Assembly: GCA_010909725.1 (NCBI GenBank)
Contig: JAACMV010000021.1
Coordinates: 103,497-167,496 of the forward strand
DNA length: 64,000 nt
Direction: 5' to 3'
From: Picochlorum sp. 'celeri'
Lineage: Eukaryota; Chlorophyta; Trebouxiophyceae
Shown piece by piece: positions 1-9,843 of the stretch; the first letter of the stretch is position 1, and each line of letters starts with the position of its first letter. The position numbers and the translations under genes were made by a program. The notes under the pieces were generated by a model that worked only from the letters and a program-made list of their open reading frames with translations, ran no database searches and was not told the DNA's origin.

Positions 1-644
1 CAAACTTCTTCTTTGACAAATTTTTGATTTGGTCAAAGTCCGTGTCGTCTCGAAATAGCAAATATCTCAGATACCGTAATGCATATACATTAAGATTGGT
101 TTCCAAATGCGTGGTATGCATAACAGGATGACTGCTGGGCCATCTGCTCCATTGTTTTGCCTCTCCAAGAAGAGAGACAACCCTGTGGCCAATCTGTTTT
201 TAAACCCAGTCTCCTCACAATATTCCTTGCACAAGTCGCGCAAGTTGGTATCAACATCCTTTCTCTCCTTCTTTTGTTGCAAATGATTAGCAAGGTGTCT
301 GTAGATTTTGTTGTAGAGTTCGTAGAGAGTTTCATCTTTGTGGTCTCTAAATGCCCCACCGTTCCTCAATAACAATAGATGCATGACATGATGCACATGA
401 ATCTGTAGTCTACTCAGATAGAATACACATTCTTCAATTTCGCGTTGAACCACTTTGAACTTACAAAAAGGCTGCAAGTGCACTTGACGACTGTCTTATT
501 GAAAAAACGGTCTTTATCCTTCTTTATAGCCACATCCAATCGAGTAAACTTCTTTTTCTTCACCTTTTTCGATGGTGTGGCGGACACCTTTCTCTTTTTT
601 TTCATTTTGAAATGACACGGTTGGCGATGGCGGCTCGACTTCAT
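1..644 (-). CDS. unrecognised gene, 5' part, runs off left edge (spliced or broken)
   Basis: I do not recognise this gene. Reading leftwards from an ATG at 644, the protein starts with a very basic, nuclear-signal-like stretch (KKKRK, KKVKKKK), then a long helical segment open from about 480 to 125 containing ETLYELYNK and KNRLATGLSLF. A third frame, open from about 130 to position 1, carries YALRYLRYLLFRDDTDFDQIKN. The three frames can be joined by GT-AG introns: about 81 bp with the acceptor at 475-480, and possibly about 50 bp with the acceptor near 136-145. The second donor is poor. Frameshift decay is therefore an equal alternative, and a 20 bp skip would also explain the first shift. 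The neighbour to the right is repetitive DNA, which fits a gene at the edge of an unstable region. Confidence 0.4.
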
Positions 645-1239
645 ACCAATCCAAGGTTCTAGAAGATTCGGATTGACCAGAGGTCAAATGGACTAGATGT
701 TACATTCCTTAATTAAACGAAATTTAAAATTTTTACGGTATCACATAGACCATATATTTGATCCATCATAATGATATAGTTTTCTGTAACTGCCTTGGGA
801 CTAGGGACATGGCATTGCCTTCAATATCGGTGCACACTCGAACTTCTACAGACCTGGCTACAGGTCTCTCTTGGTCAACACATCTGCCAGCTGGCATTTA
901 GAGCACCTCTTCCGTCGGCAACGACCAACATATGTCCTCAAACTGCCCTGTATCATGTTCAAGTCCACAAGCAAACACTCGGTATGTTTGGAACCATCTG
1001 TGTATGTCCAAATTTGAAGTATTCGCATCAAACCATACGTTCAAACACATGAGCTGCACCATCCCATCTCGCATGAGGCTGGTCGGTCCAGAGACGCCCC
1101 CGAACGAATCCTCAAATCTATGTAGGAAATTTGAAATCAAGACACACATCCCGATGAAAGGCAGGTAATCAAAGACAGCATCGCGGGAATGGTTGCGATG
1201 CGTAGATTAAGGATTACAGCTGTAACCATAAAAAAATCG

Positions 1240-1655
1240 GGATTTTCTTTAAATCGGGGCGTCCGGCACGAGACCGATCGAGCGGAAACGAGCCTCCCGA
1301 TCGAATAACACGCTCTATGACTGTGGGATTTTGCATTTCTCGCCGGCGGAGGTGCCGGGTGCGGGGGGCGGTGTCCGCCGATGTGCGCGATTTCCGGAAA
1401 TGGGCCGAAAATCGCGCCCTCGCCAGGCCCCGAAATTTCCTCGCTCGGCCCCCGACGAAAAGATATTTCAAAAAAACTGGGCTGGGCTACGGTCCGGGCG
1501 GCAACGGGCGTTCCTGCTGGGCGGCCCAGCGCCGCAAAGGCGGGTTGCCGACACCTCCGAAACCGATCTTCTCCATCTGTCGCGGCCCTCGGTGGGCCGG
1601 CCGATACTCTCGATCGACCCACTCCCCAGAGTGCCCCCAACTTATTACGGAAACA
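1240..1655. repeat. GC-rich core of repeat unit A
   Basis: About 415 bases much richer in GC than their surroundings, with several CG-rich patches. They are nearly identical to about 3790-4220 in copy B. Reading frames are open on both strands across this block, but none resembles a known protein and the frames change composition with no codon signature. I treat it as non-coding. Confidence 0.6.
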
Positions 1656-1660
1656 GCAGT

Positions 1661-1823
1661 TGTGATGGACCCCCTCGGATCTCCCACGGGTCCATCCTAG
1701 AGATCTAGAGCATCTCTTATCATCTGAACGTATCCATGAAGATCACGATATATTATTCTACTTAAATCTATAATCAGGTCTTAATTAGATATATTAAGTA
1801 GGAGATCTTCCTTCCTACTTACA
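1661..1823. mobile_element. probable solo LTR (163 bp) of an LTR retrotransposon
   Basis: The block begins TGTGATGG and ends CTTACA, so it has the TG...CA ends typical of long terminal repeats. It is flanked on both sides by the 5-base direct repeat gcagt (1656-1660 and 1824-1828), a length typical of integrase-made target duplications. The sister repeat copy has one uninterrupted gcagt at the matching place (about 4211-4216) and lacks the insert. That gives an empty site and shows the block was inserted after the repeat duplicated, or was precisely absent from B. No internal retrotransposon region is present. A short MITE is less likely because there are no long inverted ends. Confidence 0.7.
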
Positions 1824-3295
1824 GCAGTAAAGCAAAGAAGATGAAACAAGATTTAATGAACAAGACCCTCTCAGAATCTCTGAGAACATCAGATCAATAT
1901 TTCATGGACATTCAACAAATATTTAAGATCATCAGAGAACATGTGATCGACATCTGGGAGCATTTGATGAAGCTCTAAGAACATCCAGGATCATCTGAAA
2001 ACACCTGACAAAACTCTAAGAACATCAGAGAGCACCTAAGAGCATTTCATGAACCTCTAAAGAGATGAGAGAAGATTCGATAATTGCTCATGCTTAAAGT
2101 GATCAGTTTACTCCTCAAAAAGCAAATGGTTACTGACATGGCACTGATTCTCATGAGGTGCATGAAAGGGTGCTGTCCTGTCAACACCCAACTGCCCTGC
2201 TCTGCATTCAGAGCATATCCTCCGTCCGCCGCGACCAATATATGTCCCGATATTTTACTCATCGACCTCCAAGACCAGAATCAGGCAGCCCGGATCCTTT
2301 GAGCCCGGCACGTATGATCAAATTCGGGGGAATTGCATTAGACCACAAAGTTATACATGTATTCCTCCAGAACAGATGTCTTTTTTGACTGGCCCAACTG
2401 TTTCAAAAACAAATATTTTCATGGTTTTAGATGAAAAAGTCGGTTCATGAGTGCATTTAGCATGCAGAGAATGAATCAACACCGTCCAAAAGAGTGGCCA
2501 AATCTGAATTATTCAGCAGGGACCATCAGATGAAGGTTTCCGTCTCAACGGTAGAGCATCAAGAATCTACCTGTGCCCTTTCTCACGGGATGCAACTTTC
2601 TAGCATATTGATACCATCAATATTGCTTCCGTTGGGACTCATTTCCATGGCTGAGTTTATTGAGTGTGGAATCTGATGGGGAGAAGGAAACTGAGACCTG
2701 CTAACAATTGTGGATCTGGGTCTAATTTTTTTGTACCCACCAAGGATTGATAGCCAAGCGAGTTTTCCAGGTGAGATAGTCATTGTGACCCCATTCATAG
2801 CATCCTTGCTTCGATCCTATATGAGATACAACAAAAGGATGGAGAGAATCACGAAGATCTGCCGAAACAAAAGGAAGGTATGGGTTGGAAGGACATACAT
2901 CCATACAGTGGGAAATAGAAGGCAAGAAGATTGTAATCAATCACACAGCGACCAAAGCGCCAAGCGATTCGCCTCTAAGAAACAATAGAACATTATCTAG
3001 AAGCGAAGGATACCGGATTGATGCACACCAAACATTGCAAGGAAAGGTATGACTGGAAGTGAGCAACTCTCAGGTACCCAAAAGGATGTATCAGGGATAC
3101 TGCGACCAAACGCTGATATACGAAGAAGATAACACCGATCAAATGACTGAGGAATCATATATAGTATGATGAAAGGAATTAAAGGCGCTTAAGAGCAAGA
3201 GAATAGTGATGAATGCTCCACAGGACAGCTGATACAAGCCTCCTGCCCAACACACAGCAAACAAATTGCATTGTTAATTGCCTTGGGGACGTTGA

Positions 3296-6066
3296 ATCAC
3301 ATAGACCATATATTTGATCCATCATGATTTTATAGTTTTCTGTAACTACCTAGGGACTAGGGACATGGCTTTGCCTTCAATATCGGTGCACACTCGAACT
3401 TCTACAGAGAGCTGGCTACAGCTCTCTGTTGGTCAACACATCTGCCACGCATTTAGAGCACCTCTTCCGTCGGCAACGACCAACATATGTCTTCAAACTG
3501 CCCTGTATCATGTTCAAGTCCACAAGCAAACACTCGGTATGTTTGGAACCATCTGTGTATGTCCAAATTTGAAGTATTCGCATCAAACCATACGTTCAAA
3601 CACATGAGCTGCACCATCCCATCTCGCATGAGGCTGGTCGGTCCAGAGACGCCCCCGAACGAATCCTCCAATTGATGTACGAAATTTGAAATCAAGACAC
3701 AGATCCCGATCGGAATCGATGAAAGGCAGGTACTCAAAGACAGCATCGCGGGAATGTTGCGATGCGTAGATTAAGGATTACAGCTGTAACCATAAAAAAA
3801 TCGGGATTTTCTTTAAATCGGGGCGTCCGGCACGAGACCGATCGCCCGGAAACGAGCCTCCCAATCGAATAACACACTGCATAAGTGTGGGATTTTGCAT
3901 TTCTCGCCGGAGGAGGTGCCGGGCGCGAGGGGCGGTCTCCGCCGATGTGCGCGATTTCCGGAAATGTGCCGAAAATCGCTCCCTCGCCAGGCTCCGAAAT
4001 TTCCTCGCTCGGCCCCCGACGAAAAGATATTTCAAAAAAACTGGGCTGGGCTACGGTCCGGGCCGCAACGGGCGTTTCTGCTGGGCGGCCCAGCGCCGCA
4101 AAGGCGGGTTGCCGACACCTCCGAAACCGGTCTTCTTCATCTGTCGCGGCCCTCAGTGGACCGGCCGATACTCTCGATCGACCCACTCCCCAGAGTGCCC
4201 CCAACTTATTACGGAAACAGCAGTGCCAAAGAAGATGAAAGAAGATTCAATGAACAAGAACCTCTCAGAATCTCTGAGAACATCAGATCAATATTTCATG
4301 GACATTCAACAAATATCTAAGATCATCAGAACATGTGATCGACATCAGGGAGCATTTGATGAAGCTCTGAGAACATCCAAGATCATCTGAGAACACCTGA
4401 AAAGGCTCTAAGAACATCAGAGAGCACCTAAGAGCATTTCATGAACATCTAAAGAGATGAGAGAAGATTCGATGTAATTGCTCATGTTTAGAGTGATCAG
4501 TATAATCCTCAAAAAGCAGATGGTTACTGACATGGCACTGTTTCTCATGAGGTGCATGAGAGGGTGCTGTCCTGTCAACACTTTGTCAGTCAACACAACT
4601 GCCCTGCACTCAGAGCATGTCCTCCGTCCGCCCCGATCAATATATGTCCCGATATTTTACTCATCGACCTCCAAGACCAAAATCAGGCAGCCCGGATCCT
4701 TTGAGCCCGGCAAGTATGATCAAATTCGGGGGAATTGCATTAGACCACAAAGTTCTACATGTATTCCTCCAGAACAGATGGCTTTTTTGACTGGTCCAAC
4801 TGTTGCAAAAAGAAATATTTTCATGGTTTGGATGAAAGAGTCAGTCGGTTCATGAGTACATTTAGCATGCCGAGAATCAATCAACACCGTCCAAAAGAGT
4901 GGCCAAATCTGAGTTATTCAGCAGGGACCATCAGATGAAGGTTTTCGTCTCACCGGTAGAGCATCAGGAATCTACCTGTGACCTTTCTCACGGGATGCAA
5001 CTTTCTAACATATTGATACCATCAATATTGCTTCCGTTGGGGCTCGTTTCCATGGCTGAGTTGATTGAGTGTGTAATCTGATGGGGAGAAGGAAACTAAG
5101 ACCTGCTAACAAGTGTGGGTCAAATCTTTTTTGTACCCACCAAGCGTTGACAGCCAAGCGAGTTTTCTAGGTGAGATAGTCATTGTGACCCCATTCATAG
5201 CATCCTTGCTTCGATCCTATTGATTGAAGACCCGTGTCTCGTCTGTGCTGGACCTGAAGCTCCGTTGAAAGAAGGCCTGTCTGTTGTCTATTCCAATTTC
5301 CAGGTTCGCTATGTGTACACTGAGACAGAGTAGGATATATCGGATAGTAGGGTAGCACTGGCATCTCAAATGGAAGTGATTTGAAGAAAATAAATGGTGG
5401 ATTTGACTGACAGGATCGCTTTACACAATTAGGAAGCAGTCGACAAATATCAGAAATCATGGCACCAACCATAGCTCACTTTCAGCACCTCCAGGTGACA
5501 GAAACCTCCCTCCTTTGATGGTTGAGTCCATACCTTCAATTGACCTCTCAGCACATAAAACCCAGCATTATATTTACCGATCATATGAGATAAAACAAAA
5601 GGATCGAGAGAATCACGAAGATCTGCCGAAACAAAAGGAAGGTATAGGTTGGAATGACTCACATCGATACTGTGGGAAATAGAAGACAAGAAGATTGTAA
5701 TCAATCACACAGCGGCCAAAGCGCCAAGAGATTCGCCTCTAAGAAAGAATAGAGCATTATCTCGAAGCCAAGGATACCGGATTGATGCACACCAAGCATT
5801 GCAAGGAAGGGTATGACTGGAAGTGAGCAACACTCAGGTACCCCAAAGGATCTCAGATGTATCACGGATACTGCGACCAAACGCGGATATACGAAGAAGA
5901 CAACACCGATCAAATGACTGAGGAATCATATATAGTATGATGAAAGGAATTAATGGCGCTTAAGAGCAAGAGAACGGTGATGAGTGCCCCACAAGACATC
6001 TGATACTAGCCTCCTGCCCAACACACAGCAAACAAATTGCACTGTTAATTGACTTGGGGACGTTGA
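3296..6066 (+). repeat. tandem macrosatellite unit B (about 2.77 kb)
   Basis: Second full copy of the repeat, directly abutting unit A and in the same orientation. It matches A through the head, the GC-rich core, the agaacatc-rich block (about 4228-4470), the second module and the tail. It lacks the solo LTR of unit A. It has about 360 extra bases (about 5221-5582) where A reads straight through after tcgatcctat (about 2811-2820). The other differences are scattered substitutions and small gaps. Confidence 0.85.
5221..5582. repeat. 362 bp segment present only in repeat unit B
   Basis: In unit A, tcgatcctat is followed directly by atgagatac. In unit B about 362 bases lie between the same flanks, bounded by the short similar strings gatcctat (left) and gatcatat (right). 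The segment has no terminal inverted repeats and no convincing reading frame. Either it was lost from A by recombination between the short direct repeats, or it was inserted into B; the sequence cannot tell which. Confidence 0.6.
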
Positions 6067-6509
6067 ATCACATGGACCATCTATCATAATGATATAGTTT
6101 TCTGTAATTGCGTAGGGACTAGGGACATGGCATTGCCTTCAATATCGGTGCACACTCGAACTTCTACAGACCTGGCTACAGTTCTCTGTTGGTCAACACA
6201 TCTGCCACGTATTTAAAGCACCTCTTCCGTCGGCAACGACCAACATATGTCCACAAACTGCCCTGTCTCATGTTCAAGTCCACAAGCAAACACCCCGTAC
6301 GTTTGGAACCATCTGTCTATGTCCAAATATTTGAAGTATTCGCATCAAACCATGCGTTCAAACACATGGGCTGCACCATCCCATCTCGCATGAGGCTGGT
6401 CGGTCCAGAGACGCCCCCGAACGAATCCTCGAATCTATGTACGAAATTTGAAATCAAGACACTGATCCCGATGAAAGGCAGGTAATCAAAGACAGCATCG
6501 CGGGAATGT
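6067..6509 (+). repeat. truncated third copy of the macrosatellite head
   Basis: This segment matches the first about 445 bases of units A and B, from the cacat(a/g)gaccat start to agcatcgcgggaatgtt, then stops abruptly. The sequence after 6509 is unrelated and leads into the 5' region of the UCH37 gene 67 bases downstream. The array therefore ends inside a unit. Confidence 0.85.
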
Positions 6510-6575
6510 TATTCGATTCCATAATTCATGAGGTATCAGGTGTTGCACCGATAGCGGTAAAATGTTGTAATCGAC

Positions 6576-7605
6576 ATGACCGATACGTGGACGACGAGTA
6601 CGGTTCCTCCTGTCGCAATGCAAACATAGTTATAAATATCACATGTAACAATATATTACATACGGTGCAGTCGAATCAGATCCAGCAGTGTTCACGGAAC
6701 TCGTTCAGAGAGTTGGAGTCCAGGGTGCAGAGGTGGCAGAAATAGAGAGTTTCGACGATGAAACCTTGGCAAAACTAGGACATGTGTATGCTTTAATCTT
6801 TCTTTTCAAATGGGATGCAGGGATAGAGGCAGAACTGGAGCAGACACGCTCCAAGGCAGAAGAGACCCAAGAGGCGGACTCAAACATCTATTTTGCAAAG
6901 CAAGTCATTCAGAACGCATGCGCGACCCAAGCGATTGTCAATGTCCTCATGAACATTACAGAGGGGACAGATTTTGCTCTGGGGAAGGAATTATCGAAGA
7001 TGAAAACGTTCACGGCAGATTTTGACATGGAAATGAAGGGGCTTTCTATCGGGAACAGCGAGATTCTGCGAGAGGTTCACAATTCTTTTAGACCTCCAGC
7101 GTCTCATCTGTTGCCAGAAAAGACGAGCTCTTCAGAAGGAGAGGCGTTCCATTACATTGCATACATGCCTATTCATGGGCGTGTCTACGAGTTGGATGGC
7201 CTAGCCCCGGGTCCTCGTGCAATTTGTGCCGTCAAGGACGGCGCCTGGATCCACCAGGCGATCGAAGCAATTCAGGAGAGAATAAGGATGTATCAAGGTT
7301 CAGAAGAACGATTTTCGCTGCAAGCCATCATCGAAGATAAGTCACAAGCCATTCGTAGAGATATTGCTGCCCTGGAGAAGGAAATGCAGTCCCTAGAAGA
7401 AATGCATCAGGCAGTTGAAATTCGCCGGAAAATTTTAGAGCTCCGACAGCAGATTGCTAAGAACACGGCAGCTCTTCGGGACGAGGAAGAAAAGAGGAAG
7501 GCTTGGAAGATGGAAAATTTGTACAGACGGACAGACTTTACGCCGTTCATCTTCCATTGCCTGAAAATCATGGGCAAAAACCGCCTGCTCGACCAATTCA
7601 TCTGA
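6576..7605 (+). CDS. UCHL5: ubiquitin carboxyl-terminal hydrolase UCH37 (UCHL5), proteasome-associated deubiquitinase
   Basis: Cysteine protease of peptidase family C12 that trims ubiquitin chains at the 26S proteasome; family members also work with INO80. Exons are 6576-6597 and 6671-7605, with a 73 bp GT-AG intron that restores the conserved N-terminus (MTDTW.., then IESDPAVFTEL). The 318-residue product has the oxyanion Gln (about 85), nucleophile Cys 91 in NACATQA, His 168 in AFHYIAY and Asp 183 in ELDGL. A coiled-coil region (about 255-290) is followed by the C-terminal part that in the family binds RPN13/INO80G (ENLYRR). Length and motif order match UCH37 rather than the shorter UCHL1/L3. 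The gene starts 67 bases after the tandem repeat array ends. Confidence 0.93.
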
Positions 7606-7725
7606 TGTTCCAGTCATTACATGCCCGGTGGTGATGCATGGTGAAAGATGAGCACAATCCTCAAATTCGGATTATATGTAAGTCATTGTATTGCGTGAGT
7701 GGTAAAAATCTCTCGACATTGAGCA

Positions 7726-7744
7726 TCAGTTTTTTCAAAACTGA
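7726..7744. terminator. short hairpin between UCHL5 and squalene epoxidase
   Basis: The 8-base arm TCAGTTTT pairs with AAAACTGA around a TTC loop, about 120 bases after the UCHL5 stop. It could influence 3' end formation. That role is a guess, and short palindromes also occur by chance. Confidence 0.25.
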
Positions 7745-7887
7745 ACAGAGGTGACGTGACAACTTTCTGATCTTGTCCACGTGAACAGCCAGACGCTCCC
7801 TCCTTTCCTACCGATCAATAATTAATTTTTTAGTAGTATCTTCGAGTGACAGGGATATAATTACCTTTTCTGTGGAGGTGGGCAAAC

Positions 7888-9677
7888 ATGTCTCAGCAAC
7901 AAAACCAAGCCCATGCGCCGGTGACTGACTCCATCGAAGACACTGGAATGATCCTTCCACCCATTCCCTCCAATGATGACTACGAAAATGATCCAAAGGT
8001 ATGCTTGAAGAGACGCGCCAGTGGAAGAGGCCCGTGACGTTTGGGAGGTTTCAGCGCCTCTGCTCAACGTCCTTGCGGAACTCTGGATGAATTCAACCAT
8101 GTTGGCTCGGCAACATCACCATATATATGTATATTTGTAGGTATGGGATCTCATAGTTGTTGGTGCTGGAGTGGCTGGCTCGGCTTTCGCGTACGAACAG
8201 GGAAGGCGTGGGAGGCGAGTCCTCTTGGTGGAACGAGACTTGAGGCAGCCCGATAGGATCGTGGGAGAGCTGCTGCAGCCAGGGGGTTACATGGCTTTGA
8301 AATCTTTAGGCTTGGAACACTGTGTGGACGGCATTGATGCCCAAAAGGTGTACGGATACTGCATGTTTAAGAATGGAGAGGAGGCAAAAGTTGGATATCC
8401 GCTGGAGGGTATGGGGGAGGACATTGCTGGGAGGTCATTCCACCATGGCAGATTTGTGCAAAAGTTGAGACAGGCTGCTTCCGGCTGTGAAAACATTACT
8501 GTGAGGCAAGGCATCGTGAAGAAATTGATCAATGGTACGGTATCGACGTCATCCGTGTGTGCTGCCTGAAATTCTAACTTCTTCTGTGTGCTTTCCAGAC
8601 AAGGGAGAAGAATGGGAAGAGGGACAAGTTGTCACTGGGGTACGGTACAAGTCGTCCGATGGATCTGATAAGACTGCTTTGGGCAATCTGACAATTGTGT
8701 GCGATGGCATGTACTCGTCGTTCAGGAAAAAGCTGAGCAAGCCAGATATGAAGTTTCCCTCCTACTTTGTGGGACTGTTGTTGAAAGATGTTGCCGTGCC
8801 ACATGCTAATTTCGGACATGTGATTTTGGCAGAGCCATCACCAGTGCTATTTTATCCCATATCGTCGTCAGAAGTTCGTTGCCTTGTGGACTATCCAGGA
8901 GAGAAGCTTCCTCCGATGACTTCGGGTGCACTTCACGAATATTTGCTTGAACGCATTGCACCTCAAGTGCCGCCAACGCTGCAAGAAGCTTTCTGTAAGG
9001 CAGTGAAGCAGGGAAGAATCAGGACGATGCAGAACAAACAGCTGACGAGCGCCCCACTTCACCAGCCTGGAGCCCTGCTGTTGGGAGATTCCTTCAACAT
9101 GAGGCATCCTCTCACTGGGGGCGGCATGACAGTTGCCCTGTCGGACACATTGCTGCTCTGTCAGATGTTGAATCCATTGTCCAACTTTGATAGTGCAATT
9201 GAGACCTGCGATGCGACTTCTGCTTTCTACGTAAAGAGAAAGCCATTGTCTGCAACAGTGAATACCCTGGCAAATGCATTGTACAAGGTCTTCTGTTCCA
9301 CAGGTAGTCCAGCACAGGAAGAGATGAGACAAGCTTGCTTCAACTATCTCAAGTTGGGAGGAATGTACTCAAGTGGTCCTGTGTCGCTGCTTTCAGGTCT
9401 GAACCCGAGGCCATCAGTACTAGTTGCCCACTTTTTCATGGTTGCATTGTATGGAGTTGGAAGGCTGTTGCTCCCGAGGCCCTCAGTCAAGGGAGTTCTC
9501 GCCAGTATCACACTCATCTATACTGCGTGCTGCATAATTTTCCCCATCATACGATCCGAAGGAGTCATGGCCGTGTTCTTGCCGTTCCTGACAAGCAAGC
9601 CATCGCCTTCGGCGCACATGAGGAAAACTGCGTCCCAAGTGAGTTTGAACTTGATGGCCCATCAAAAGTCTGCCTGA
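7888..9677 (+). CDS. SQE: squalene monooxygenase (squalene epoxidase)
   Basis: FAD-dependent ER-membrane enzyme that converts squalene to 2,3-oxidosqualene, the first oxygen step of sterol synthesis. Exons are 7888-7998, 8141-8534 and 8599-9677 (introns 142 and 64 bp, both GT-AG), giving 527 residues. Visible features are the Rossmann motif VVGAGVAG (about 43-50), the family signature RIVGELLQPGG, an FAD-binding DGMYSSFRKKL segment, the second FAD motif GDSFNMRHPLTGGGM, and a hydrophobic C-terminal part with likely membrane segments. This is the classical SQE, not the unrelated alternative epoxidase of diatoms. The N-terminal 37 residues are polar, with no clear membrane anchor. Confidence 0.93.
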
Positions 9678-9843
9678 ATTTCACAGCACTGTTCATTCTT
9701 ATTGATTCGTTGAATTTGTTGAGTATATTTGATTCACAATTTACAGTTGTATGTAATCGAACATTCAGTAGCGTGGAAGAGACTGCTCGCCAAACGTGCT
9801 GTTCGTTTCTGCAAAAGAATTCCGCAGAAAAAAAAAAGAAAGT

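Larger units (their letters stand above)
740..3295 (+). repeat. tandem macrosatellite unit A (about 2.56 kb)
   Basis: First full copy of a long direct repeat. The head (about 740-1195) is shared with 3296-3770 and 6067-6509. It runs from the cacatagaccat start to agcatcgcgggaatg. Next come a GC-rich core (about 1240-1655), an AT-rich block of short agaacatc/gagcat-like motifs (about 1840-2090), a second module from about 2090, and a tail from about 2490 that matches copy B. No open frame looks like a protein. The GC-rich core is open in several frames on both strands only because it has few stop triplets. The unit carries a 168 bp insertion (1661-1828) that copy B lacks. Confidence 0.85.

Noticed and set aside
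795..1168. Overlapping plus- and minus-strand ORFs in the repeat head
   Set aside because: Short, on both strands, changed by small gaps between the three copies; treated as non-coding repeat.
1137..1640. Long minus-strand ORF (167 aa), conserved in part at 3734-4204
   Set aside because: It lies in the GC-rich repeat core, where plus-strand frames are equally open; no start context, no known domain, and the differences between copies change residues freely.
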